Positions 31,030-38,116 of a stretch of 38,116 bases of DNA are shown piece by piece. Below the pieces are notes generated by a model that was not told where the DNA came from, did not search any database, and saw only the letters and a list, made by a program, of their open reading frames with translations. Every line of letters starts with the position of its first letter. Position 1 is the stretch's first letter. The DNA comes from Oscillospiraceae bacterium (GTDB taxonomy: Bacteria > Bacillota > Clostridia > Oscillospirales > Oscillospiraceae): the NCBI GenBank assembly GCA_017410425.1, contig JAFQQV010000071.1, positions 1 to 38,116 on the forward strand. Direction: 5' to 3'. Position numbers and translations under genes: made by a program.

Positions 31030-32338
31030 ATTCTGTCAGCCTTTTAAATGTGTATATATCAAGCTCACAGGGCTTTGTCCTGTCGCCAAGGGCCCAGTGC
31101 AGCACGCCCATGCCCATGGCATCGAGGGTGATGCGGACATGCTCATCATAGCTGCAGCCCACAAGGATCACGTAATTTCCGGTCTCCACCATGCGGCGGA
31201 TGGCTGCTCTGTCTGTACCTACCCAAGGGCTTTCGAAGAGATAGAACTCGGTGCCCATTGCAGCAGTGCCAAGACACTGGCTTTGGCTCAGACAATATGG
31301 GCTGTTCCAGTCATCCCCCGCATCAAGGGACAGTACACAGGGAACCCTGATGCCGTAAAGCTGAGGGATGTACACCGCACTGTGCATGGCGGGATAGGCC
31401 CCAAGGCTTGAGCCGCAGCTGACGATCTCATCAATGAACACACCGCATTCCGCCGCTGTGCGCTCCATGAGCTCAATAGCTGCACGGCATTTGGAGGGAA
31501 TGTCATAAATACCGTTTGTGCGCAGAAACACCGCAATGGTGTCCGGCGCGGGATTCATAAGGTAATAATAAAGAAAATCAATGTTGATCTCATCATCCTT
31601 GCCGCCGGGAAAGTACAGCAAAAAGCGGCAATCCACGCTGCAGTTTTCCGGCACAATCACATAGGCAAGATCGCTTACATAAACTTCCTCATAATAGCTG
31701 TTGGGATATTTCTTGCTCTCATCCAGTATCCTGCTCCGGGATGAATTGAGCCAGTCTTCCATGCGCCGGGCCTGGGCCGCCAGCTTATCCGCGCCGCCAA
31801 GTGTGCCGAGAGAAAACAGCAATTCTGCCGCCTCAGGGGCAGAACCGGATAGCATAAGCTCCTTCGCCCTGTAAATCATGTGCTGAGCACAAGTCTCAAT
31901 AAGCTGCTCCTTGCCGGGATAATCTTCCAGTGCATAGGCAAGCTCCATGGCCTGATCAAAGTCACCCTCCTGCACCAGCTCCTGCGCCCGAAGATAGCAG
32001 CAGGCATCCGCCAGATTTCTGCTGTCCTTATAATCGCCAAGATTTATAAGGATCTCCAGTGCGGCTTCATAGTCTGCGCTCTGCAGCTTCCGTCTGGCAT
32101 CCAGATAGCTCTGCTCGGTATAAAGCTCATAGCATTGCCAGTACATATCCATGTCGCCCATTTCCAGATATATCTCCGCCGCCTGGGGATAATCGCCCAC
32201 CGCCATCAGAAGTTTGGCCCGCTTTGGCGCAGAACGCTGGATTGTAGCATAGAAAAGCAGCGAAAGGATGGCCAGAAGCAGCAAAATGGCCGCAAAAATT
32301 CGGCCCGGATATTTAGTTTTATCAGAGCCGAATTTCAT
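31028..32338 (-). CDS. Membrane-anchored TPR-like plus alpha/beta-hydrolase-like protein
   Basis: 436 residues, no known name. A single membrane helix at about residues 13-31 leaves a short positive N-terminus, so the bulk is probably extracytoplasmic. Residues 38-195 are repeats of the GDYxxA / LGDYKDS type, resembling the TPR-like repeats of many clostridial envelope proteins. The C-terminal part looks like an alpha/beta hydrolase: the strand RFLLYFPGG, the nucleophile elbow SCGSSLGAY (GxSxG, Ser311 as candidate), acids at 339-343 and His400 or His414. An esterase or peptidase-like role is inference. It starts 9 bp after the rhomboid-like gene; no ribosome site is visible, so translation may depend on coupling. 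Confidence 0.7.
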   Translation of the reverse strand: MKFGSDKTKYPGRIFAAILLLLAILSLLFYATIQRSAPKRAKLLMAVGDYPQAAEIYLEMGDMDMYWQCYELYTEQSYLDARRKLQSADYEAALEILINLGDYKDSRNLADACCYLRAQELVQEGDFDQAMELAYALEDYPGKEQLIETCAQHMIYRAKELMLSGSAPEAAELLFSLGTLGGADKLAAQARRMEDWLNSSRSRILDESKKYPNSYYEEVYVSDLAYVIVPENCSVDCRFLLYFPGGKDDEINIDFLYYYLMNPAPDTIAVFLRTNGIYDIPSKCRAAIELMERTAAECGVFIDEIVSCGSSLGAYPAMHSAVYIPQLYGIRVPCVLSLDAGDDWNSPYCLSQSQCLGTAAMGTEFYLFESPWVGTDRAAIRRMVETGNYVILVGCSYDEHVRITLDAMGMGVLHWALGDRTKPCELDIYTFKRLTE

Positions 32339-32347
32339 ATCAAAAAA

Positions 32348-33178
32348 TTATTCAGTAAAATGTATGTGGTTGTTTATATGTTCGCTGCAGAAGCAGTGGT
32401 AGCCTTCACAGCGGGAGCAGTAACGAAACTCAAGATCAGGATAGTCCACATCGGTCTTGCCGCAGACTGCGCACTTATGATTATAGAGCTTACTCTGCTG
32501 CTCGTATCTGATGCGGGCAGACTCCTTGCGGAAGTTGATGGTGCTCTGGCTCTTTTTCCGGGGCAGAAGAGCCTTCAGGTCATCGCCGCAGAAAATGAAG
32601 AAGTTGAGCAGGGCCACCAGCGGCAGGAGATTTACAGGGAAGGGATTGCCCAGCACGCTGATAACAAAGAACACCGCGTCAACAAGAGCGAGAAACTTCA
32701 TGCGCACAGGGATAATGAACATGAACAGCACCTGCATATCAGGATACATCGCCGCGAAGGAGAAGAACATCGAAAGATAGATGTAGCTGGAATCCAGCAT
32801 CACGCGGGTGTTGAATGCAAAATACATCACAAAGCCGTAAATCACCGTCAGCAAAACACCGGAGAAAAAGAACACGGTGAAGGGACCGCTGCCCCATTCC
32901 CGCTCAAGGATGCTGCCTATCCAGTAATAGAAGTAAAACACCAGCAGCGCCAGAAGACCGGTGTTGGGCGGGAAGAACATGAAGCTGACAATACGCCAGA
33001 CCTGACCGCGCATGATAAGTGCCGGGTCAAAGACAATGTACTGCAGGAACATGGGATTGACCACATTCATCAGCCAGAAGGCCACATTGGCTATGGCCAC
33101 ATATTTCATAAGATTGCTTATGCCAAAGTTGGGGTGATTATAGCAAAAGCGCTCAATTTTATTTCTGAGATTAAACAT
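32348..33178 (-). CDS. Rhomboid-like membrane protein with C-terminal zinc finger
   Basis: 276 residues. About six membrane helices with rhomboid-type order (QVWRIVSFMFFPPNTG, then ILEREWGSGPFTVFFFSGVLL) are followed by a cytoplasmic tail with KCAVCGKTDVDYPD, RYCSRCEGYHCFC and a late His-rich stretch (Cys236, Cys239, Cys254, Cys257, Cys264, His267), a probable zinc ribbon. The rhomboid catalytic GxSG is not visible (Ser130 and Ser131 occur in LDSSYIY), nor is the catalytic His, so protease activity is unlikely. AGGAG lies 8 nt ahead. It is the first gene of a pair with the TPR/hydrolase-like gene. Confidence 0.72.
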   Translation of the reverse strand: MFNLRNKIERFCYNHPNFGISNLMKYVAIANVAFWLMNVVNPMFLQYIVFDPALIMRGQVWRIVSFMFFPPNTGLLALLVFYFYYWIGSILEREWGSGPFTVFFFSGVLLTVIYGFVMYFAFNTRVMLDSSYIYLSMFFSFAAMYPDMQVLFMFIIPVRMKFLALVDAVFFVISVLGNPFPVNLLPLVALLNFFIFCGDDLKALLPRKKSQSTINFRKESARIRYEQQSKLYNHKCAVCGKTDVDYPDLEFRYCSRCEGYHCFCSEHINNHIHFTE

Positions 33179-33330
33179 TGCAAGTCTCCTGAGTTCAATA
33201 TGTGATTATAACTATAGCCTCTATAAAAAATAAAGTCTACAATTTTTTGTAAATTTCCATTAAGGGGCTTTTATATTTTAGAATTGTATGTTAATATGTA
33301 AACCAATAAATTATGCATGGAGTTTTTAAA

Positions 33331-34101
33331 ATGGATAATAACACCATTAATCATAAAGAAGAATACAAAAACGAAATCATTGAGGGCAGAAATGCCGTCA
33401 TCGAGGCTCTGCGCGCGGGCCGCAACATCGACAAGATTTTCATCGCTAAGGGTGATGTGGACAAAACCCTCGGTCACATTGCATCCAAGGCCAGGGACAA
33501 GGGCATTGTAGTAGTAGAGGCTGACCGTCGTAAGTTGGACTTCATGAGTCAGACCAAGGCACATCAGGGCGTTGTGGCTCTGGCTGCCGTACGCGATTAC
33601 TGCGAAATCGCAGACATTATCGCTCTGGCCCGTGAGCGTGAGGAGCATCCCTTTGTCATCGTCTGCGATGAGATCAGCGACCCCCACAATCTGGGTGCCA
33701 TCATCCGTACCGCAGAATGTGTCGGTGCACACGGTGTCATCATCCCCAAGCGCCGCAGCGCCGGCCTTACTACCATTGTGGACAAGGCCTCCGCCGGTGC
33801 AGCAGAACATATGCTCATCTCCAGAGTGCCCAATATCTCCGCTGCGCTCAAGGAGCTGAAGGAGGAAGGTCTCTGGGTTTACGGCACCGCCGCAGATGGC
33901 AATAACGGCCTCTGGAGCACCGATCTTAGCGGCCCCATAGCACTGGTCATCGGTTCCGAGGGCGACGGCATGGGCAGACTGGTCAAGGAGCACTGTGACT
34001 TTATTCTCAGCCTCCCCATGAAGGGCCGCCTCAATTCCCTCAACGCTTCCGCTGCAGCAGCCGTCACCATGTATGAGGTGCTCAGACAGCGCAGCAAATA
34101 A
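33331..34101 (+). CDS. rlmB: 23S rRNA (guanosine-2'-O-)-methyltransferase, TrmH/RlmB family
   Basis: 256 residues. The N-terminal substrate-binding domain opens EIIEGRNAVIEAL and is followed by the SPOUT knot: EISDPHNLGAIIRTAECVGA, ALVIGSEGDGMGRLV and LPMKGRLNSLNASAAAAVTM. These are the three motifs of the RlmB/TrmH group, which methylate a ribose in 23S rRNA. The start at 33331 is preferred to the one at 33313: GGAG lies 8 nt ahead, and relatives begin with a short charged lead. The gap to the following 1018-residue gene is 42 bp with no terminator, so they may share a message. Confidence 0.94.
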   Translation: MDNNTINHKEEYKNEIIEGRNAVIEALRAGRNIDKIFIAKGDVDKTLGHIASKARDKGIVVVEADRRKLDFMSQTKAHQGVVALAAVRDYCEIADIIALAREREEHPFVIVCDEISDPHNLGAIIRTAECVGAHGVIIPKRRSAGLTTIVDKASAGAAEHMLISRVPNISAALKELKEEGLWVYGTAADGNNGLWSTDLSGPIALVIGSEGDGMGRLVKEHCDFILSLPMKGRLNSLNASAAAAVTMYEVLRQRSK

Positions 34102-34143
34102 AGATTAACAGAGAAAGTTCCCGCAAAGCAGGAGAACAGGAAT

Positions 34144-37100
34144 ATGCAGAAAAAATTCATAGATAATGAATATGATGCTCTGGATTTGGATTTGTTGGAC
34201 CTCAAGTTAGACAATATCCTCAATGAATTTAACATTGACCCTGAGTTTAGCCTTGCTCCGGAAGCAGAAGCTGCCGGGGCTTTCGGTGCGTCTGCAGAAG
34301 AGTTTCTGCCTGAGCCGGAGTTTGACTATACTCTGGATGAAGATTACACCGCAGATGATGATTTCTTGGCAGTGGATGAGCTTCCTGAGCTTGATTTTGA
34401 CGAAGCTGCAAGCTTTATCGAAGCTCCTTACTACACCGATGATGTGTATAATGAGTCTGGCTACTACAGCGAAGACTACGCAGAAGCAGACTACGCCGAT
34501 GAGGACGAATATTACGAAGAGCCTGCTGTAAAACACAGCAAGACCAACAGAACCGGCCTCTTCGGATTTTTCCGTTCCCGCCGCCGCGGCAGCAGCGTAA
34601 GCGCCATGGAGGACGAGGCACGAAACATTGCTCAGCGTCTGCGCGAAGAGGAAGACGTGGAAGAGGACAAGCTGCCCGAGCCGGAGCTTGATCTCTACAG
34701 CTACATGGACAGCAAGGCCTACTTTGAAGCTCAGGCCGAAGACTATGACGAGCAGCCGCTTGAAGATGAAGCTTACACAGAAGAGGACTACGAAGAAGTA
34801 GCCGAGGATGTGGAAAGCTACGAGCTTGAAGATGACTTCACCGAGGAATACACCGAGGAAGATTTTGAGCAGGAGTTTTCCGGTCTGCCCGATCTGGACG
34901 ATGATGAGCCCCATTATTACGAAGAGCCCGAAGAATACTACCACGAGAGTGGTAACTACGAATACGGCGTGGACATGGGCTCTGAGCCGGATTACGAGGA
35001 ATACGAAGAGGATAAGCACCGCAGTGTTTATACTCCCGGCGGCGACGATGCCATAGAGATCGACAGCCGCTTCAATCTCAGCGGCCGCAAGAAAAAGGGC
35101 CGCATGGTCTACGGCAGTTCCGCCGTTGACCTGAGCGCTGACGAAAGCTACGAACACACTCAGCAGAGCGAATATGCCCCCACCCAGTGGACTCCGGATT
35201 ACGATGATCCCGTTACCAATACCGGCGAAGTCATAGAGCCTGAGCGCAAAAAGCATAAGTTCGTCTTCGGCAAAAAGAAGAACAAGAAAAAAGCTGCAGA
35301 GCGCGTAGCCTATGATCCCTACGGCGGTACTGCTCCGGCAGACGGCGAAAAGCTGGAGAGCTTTGACGATCTTGACGCCGCCCCATCCGATTATGCTGAG
35401 GCCGGCGAATACGGCGAGGGCAAGCGCTATGAAGAGGAGGAAATGTACTTCCCTCCCACCTTCAGGGAATACGTGCTGAGCATTTTTGCCTCCATGTTCC
35501 TGCGCATCCGCGGCACTGTCCGCGGTGACACCGTCGGCACCATGGACGACACTGAGGAAGATCTGGGCCCCGAGCTCAGCCCCGCCGCTGCCAGCAAGTA
35601 CTATGGTTCCTTTGTAAAGACCCTGAAGTTGCGCCTGCGCATTGCAGCGGTACTGCTGTTCGTGCTGTGCTACGTCTCCCTCGAGCTGCCTGTTCCCGGT
35701 ATGCTCAAGTATCTGCCTGTGGCTGCAGCCTTCTGCTTTGCACTGCAGTCTGCCATCATGCTGATGGCGCTGGATGTTGTCACCACCGGTGTGCTCAACG
35801 CATTCCGCCTCAAGATAGGCGCAGACAGCCTTGCTGTACTGGCCTGCATTATAACAGGTCTGGACGCCGCAGTTGTGGCCCTGTCCAAAACCGCATCCCT
35901 GCACATGCCCCTTTGCGCCATCTCCTCTTTCTCCATGGTCGGTCTGCTGCTGGCAGCCTTCCTCAATGCAAGAGGTCTGCGCAAGAGCCTGCGCGTGCCT
36001 GCCATCGGCAAGCGCTTCTACGCTGTCACCGGCGAGCTTAAGCTGAAGGCCAAGGAGCTGACCCTGCTCAAGTCCCTGCGTTCCTACTCCGGCTTTGTAC
36101 GCCGCAGTGAGGAAGCAGCCCCCGACGAGACCGCTTTCATCAAGCTGGGCCCCGTCATCATTGTGCTCTCCCTGCTGCTTGCCATTATCACCGCCGCAGT
36201 TAAAAAGAGCTTTCCTGACCTTATCTACATATACTCTGCAATACTCTGCGCCGCGGTTCCCTTCACCGCGCTTATCTCCTACACCCTGCCCTTCTTCCTG
36301 GGCGCCACCCGTATCTTCAAGTACGGCGCTGCCATTGCGGGCTGGTCCGGCCTTTGTGACATCGGCACAAGCCGCAACATCATTGTCACTGACCGCGATC
36401 TCTTCCCCGAAAGCGCCATCACCATGGAGAGCGTGCGCATCTTCGCCGATGAGGATGCAAGTAAGGTTATCTCCTACGCAGGCTCCATGATGCAGGCCTC
36501 CGGCTCCTGCTCCGCAGCATGCTTTATTGAGCTGATGGAAGAAAACTACTGCGAGATGAAGCAGGTGGACGGACTGGAATTTCTGCCCGGCGGCGGCATG
36601 ACCGGCGTCATTGAGGGCCACAAGGTCCTCTGCGGCAGCACCGAGCTTATGCGCCTTATGAATGTGCGCATTCCCTACAAGCTCACCGACAAGACCACCG
36701 TGCTGCTGGCTATTGACGGCATACTCTACGGCATATTCTCGCTGTATTATGAGCCTCTGCCCCAGGTGCGCCGCGCCCTGGTTGATCTGGTGCGTTCTTC
36801 CCGGCACCCTGTTTTCGCAGTGCGTGATTTCAACATCAACCCCGAGATGCTGCACAACACCTTTGACATTTCCACCGATGGCTACGACTTCCCGCCCTAC
36901 ACCGAGAGGCTGGAGCTGTCCACCCCCACCGATGACAAGAAGACCCGCAACATTGCCGCCATCATTTGCAATGAGGGTCTGGGCCCCCTGACATCCGTTG
37001 CCGATGTGGGCCGCAGAATGTACGTCTCTGCCCGAAACAATGTGCTGATAAACGTCATTGCTGCAGTATTCGGTATGTTCTTCGTGTTCTTTAAACTCAT

Positions 37101-37200
37101 AACAGTAGGCAGCCTGCCCCTTGGCGCACTGCTGGTATTCATGCTCTTTGCATCCTTGCCGGTCATTCTGGTGAGCCTGTACGTAAACATCAAAAGCTAA
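34144..37200 (+). CDS. Degenerate P1B-type ATPase-like membrane protein with long acidic N-terminus
   Basis: 1018 residues, unnamed. Residues 1-430 are very acidic and tyrosine-rich, with basic patches near 135-150 (GLFGFFRSRRRG), 312-322 (GRKKKGRMVYGS) and 366-385 (KHKFVFGKKKNKKK). Then follow eight membrane helices: about 500-515, 523-550, 562-582, 588-609, 669-687, 693-720, 966-986 and 991-1016. The order is that of heavy-metal P1B-ATPases, with a nucleotide-like domain at 740-965 (GGGMTGVIEGHKVLCG matches the GxG loop). But DKTGT is D750-R-D-L-F754, the CPC motif is AVPF (704-707), TGD is VRD (D895) and GDGxND is CNEGLG. Catalysis is therefore very unlikely; a pseudoenzyme. AGGAG is ahead of the ATG. 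Possibly co-transcribed with rlmB. Confidence 0.8.
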   Translation: MQKKFIDNEYDALDLDLLDLKLDNILNEFNIDPEFSLAPEAEAAGAFGASAEEFLPEPEFDYTLDEDYTADDDFLAVDELPELDFDEAASFIEAPYYTDDVYNESGYYSEDYAEADYADEDEYYEEPAVKHSKTNRTGLFGFFRSRRRGSSVSAMEDEARNIAQRLREEEDVEEDKLPEPELDLYSYMDSKAYFEAQAEDYDEQPLEDEAYTEEDYEEVAEDVESYELEDDFTEEYTEEDFEQEFSGLPDLDDDEPHYYEEPEEYYHESGNYEYGVDMGSEPDYEEYEEDKHRSVYTPGGDDAIEIDSRFNLSGRKKKGRMVYGSSAVDLSADESYEHTQQSEYAPTQWTPDYDDPVTNTGEVIEPERKKHKFVFGKKKNKKKAAERVAYDPYGGTAPADGEKLESFDDLDAAPSDYAEAGEYGEGKRYEEEEMYFPPTFREYVLSIFASMFLRIRGTVRGDTVGTMDDTEEDLGPELSPAAASKYYGSFVKTLKLRLRIAAVLLFVLCYVSLELPVPGMLKYLPVAAAFCFALQSAIMLMALDVVTTGVLNAFRLKIGADSLAVLACIITGLDAAVVALSKTASLHMPLCAISSFSMVGLLLAAFLNARGLRKSLRVPAIGKRFYAVTGELKLKAKELTLLKSLRSYSGFVRRSEEAAPDETAFIKLGPVIIVLSLLLAIITAAVKKSFPDLIYIYSAILCAAVPFTALISYTLPFFLGATRIFKYGAAIAGWSGLCDIGTSRNIIVTDRDLFPESAITMESVRIFADEDASKVISYAGSMMQASGSCSAACFIELMEENYCEMKQVDGLEFLPGGGMTGVIEGHKVLCGSTELMRLMNVRIPYKLTDKTTVLLAIDGILYGIFSLYYEPLPQVRRALVDLVRSSRHPVFAVRDFNINPEMLHNTFDISTDGYDFPPYTERLELSTPTDDKKTRNIAAIICNEGLGPLTSVADVGRRMYVSARNNVLINVIAAVFGMFFVFFKLITVGSLPLGALLVFMLFASLPVILVSLYVNIKS

Positions 37201-37203
37201 TCA

Positions 37204-37232
37204 AAAAAGACGCAGCGCTGCTGCGTCTTTTT
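37204..37232 (+). terminator. Intrinsic terminator of the pseudo-ATPase gene
   Basis: A 13-bp perfect stem (37204-37216 with 37220-37232) and 3-nt GCT loop, 3 bp after the stop, with TTTTTCTT tail. Confidence 0.95.
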
Positions 37233-37248
37233 CTTAATCAATTCTTAA

Positions 37249-37277
37249 TTGAAAGCAATATAATTTTATCTTAAAAT
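37249..37277 (+). promoter_or_regulatory. Sigma-A promoter of the next membrane-protein gene
   Basis: TTGAAA (37249-37254), 17-bp spacer, TAAAAT (37272-37277). Confidence 0.65.
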
Positions 37278-37298
37278 ATAGCGGAAAGGAGGATGAAT

Positions 37299-37937
37299 AT
37301 GAAAACCAACAAACACAGCTTCAGTTATCTTTGTTTTATATTTATTTTCGCATTCCTGCATTTTCATCTGGAGAGACTTAATGTTATCCTGAGCTTTGTT
37401 TTTCTTTGCGCATGTGCTTTTCTGGCTGCAAACTATACCGGATATTCCAAAGCATACAAAAAGCCCCTGAACCTTGCAATCATAATCATTTCAAGCTTTC
37501 TTTTTGCCTGCGCCCTGCCATTTGTGGAAAGGTTTATTTTCAGCCTCTGCCGTACAGGGGATTTCAGAATACAGGCCTTTGCTTCAATTCCCGCACTTGT
37601 ATTGTGCGTTATCGCTTCTTTGATTTTATGTAAACTATTTTATTTTGGTCATAAAATAGTTTTCCCTCGCTGGGCTTTTCTTGTTCTCTGTTTTATACCG
37701 CCCTTTGTCTATATGATTCTGGGCATCTTTCTTTCGCTTATCGATGTTTCTGCATTGGAGCTGGCGCTCAATAACTTCACCACCATATACAGCGGTAAAA
37801 TTGTGCTGCTGTATAACTTTGAGCTTTACCCGCCTATGAGAGACATCAGCATCGGCTGGAGCGTTTTCTGCATGATGAAATACAACCAGAGCATGAAAAT
37901 CAAAAAGCTGCTGGAGATGCAGGCCGGTTTATTATGA
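37299..37937 (+). CDS. Hypothetical integral membrane protein
   Basis: 212 residues, not recognised. About five to six hydrophobic segments run through most of the protein (SYLCFIFIFAFLHF, VILSFVFLCACAFLAA, LAIIIISSFLFACALPF, ALVLCVIASLILCKLF and WAFLVLCFIPPFVYMILGIF), followed by a short C-terminus ending YNQSMKIKKLLEMQAGLL. No motif suggests a function. AAAGGAGG 37285-37292 is 6 nt ahead of ATG 37299; the ATG at 37293 overlaps the ribosome site and is rejected. Base composition is more AT-rich than most neighbours, and it has its own promoter. Confidence 0.7.
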   Translation: MKTNKHSFSYLCFIFIFAFLHFHLERLNVILSFVFLCACAFLAANYTGYSKAYKKPLNLAIIIISSFLFACALPFVERFIFSLCRTGDFRIQAFASIPALVLCVIASLILCKLFYFGHKIVFPRWAFLVLCFIPPFVYMILGIFLSLIDVSALELALNNFTTIYSGKIVLLYNFELYPPMRDISIGWSVFCMMKYNQSMKIKKLLEMQAGLL

Positions 37938-37943
37938 AAATAA

Positions 37944-37974
37944 TAAGCTCACCGCTTGCTGTCCGGTAAGCTTA
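37944..37974 (+). terminator. Imperfect hairpin after the membrane-protein gene
   Basis: TAAGCTCACC pairs with GGTAAGCTTA with one mismatch across an 11-nt loop; there is no long T-tract. Weak candidate only. Confidence 0.35.
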
Positions 37975-38001
37975 ATTCATTAAAATAATAACAAATTTTT
38001 G

Positions 38002-38030
38002 TTGCCAAGCTATAGGAGATAGTGTATAAT
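38002..38030 (+). promoter_or_regulatory. Sigma-A promoter of the last gene
   Basis: TTGCCA (38002-38007), 17-bp spacer, perfect TATAAT (38025-38030). Confidence 0.75.
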
Positions 38031-38089
38031 AAGGCAGATTGCTGATAACTTTTTTATTTGCATATAAATCAACAGAGAGGAAAGTTCAA

Positions 38090-38116
38090 ATGAGTTTCGA
38101 AACCAAAAACATTCGC
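38090..38116 (+). CDS. 5' end of a gene cut by the window edge
   Basis: Nine codons (MSFETKNIR) follow GAGAGGAAAG, with a strong promoter 60 bp ahead. The fragment is too short to assign. Some clostridial elongation-factor-G-like proteins begin similarly (a short lead ending in NIRN before the P-loop), so that is a guess to test, not a call. Confidence 0.6.

Noticed and set aside
34207-36855. An 882-codon minus-strand open frame opposite the pseudo-ATPase gene
   Set aside because: Stop-free only because the sense gene is rich in GA-type codons; no start signals and no recognisable domains. The sense frame has a clear ribosome site, promoter context and terminator.
34144-37200. Functional copper or zinc exporter
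   Set aside because: DKTGT, CPC, TGD and GDGxND are all changed, so it cannot be phosphorylated in the normal way.
37293-37298. ATG at 37293 as start of the membrane protein
   Set aside because: It overlaps the ribosome site itself; the next in-frame ATG at 37299 has proper spacing.

Overview
The window reads as chromosomal DNA of an anaerobic Clostridia-type Firmicute, most probably an Oscillospiraceae-like gut bacterium. The signs are strong AGGAGG ribosome sites, sigma-A promoters with 17-bp spacers, a perfect CIRCE operator, a recJ-relA-dtd cluster, a clostridial NifU-like scaffold gene, an EFR1-type flavodoxin/ferredoxin gene, AtoD/AtoA-type CoA-transferase genes, and dispersed palindromic repeats of a kind common in that group. 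I see no phage, insertion sequence, CRISPR array, rRNA or tRNA. Taxonomy below the class level is inference.

Layout. 1-4908 (minus strand): an Fe-S scaffold gene cut by the window edge and with its own promoter, then gpmI, tpiA and pgk, with trmL in front, forming a lower-glycolysis operon read trmL-pgk-tpiA-gpmI. 5029-7116 (plus): a PflX-like radical SAM protein and an FMN-dependent alpha-hydroxy-acid dehydrogenase relative. 7163-8020 (minus): a STAS protein and a DUF4298 protein, the latter divergent from an EFR1-type redox protein. 8919-10249 (minus): a YgjV-GNAT-zinc-ribbon operon, divergent from a NUDIX hydrolase plus anion permease pair. 12138-14368 (plus): a crotonase-fold enoyl-CoA isomerase/hydratase with both subunits of a CoA-transferase. 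14419-16714 (minus): an ICMT-like methyltransferase, an AlkD-type glycosylase and an AEC transporter, preceded by an unusual 14-bp tandem array. 17009-18722 (minus): alr, then hsp20 behind a CIRCE site. 19034-21421 (plus): a complete polar amino acid ABC importer.

21541-21660 holds two dispersed palindromic repeats, followed by an ArsP_2-type transporter (minus) divergent from a LOG-family gene. 23432-28780 (plus) is the housekeeping run recJ, relA/spoT, dtd and a glyoxalase-II-like MBL protein; a second MBL protein and pfkA follow. 31028-33178 (minus) pairs a rhomboid-like zinc-finger membrane protein with a membrane-anchored TPR plus alpha/beta-hydrolase-like protein. 33331-37200 (plus) is rlmB followed by a 1018-residue membrane protein. 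An unrecognised membrane protein follows, then the first nine codons of another gene.

The strongest candidate for something undescribed is the 1018-residue protein at 34144-37200. Its C-terminal half has the eight-helix plan and domain order of a P1B-type heavy-metal ATPase, but the phosphorylation loop, the transport-site cysteines and the GDGxND hinge are all replaced. Its N-terminal ~430 residues are an acidic, tyrosine-rich, apparently disordered tail with three basic patches. It looks like a pseudo-ATPase turned to structural, sensory or regulatory use. Second is the 12-unit, strictly 14-bp-periodic AT-rich array at 16773-16940, which ends 12 bp before a promoter. Third is the rhomboid-like/TPR-hydrolase gene pair.
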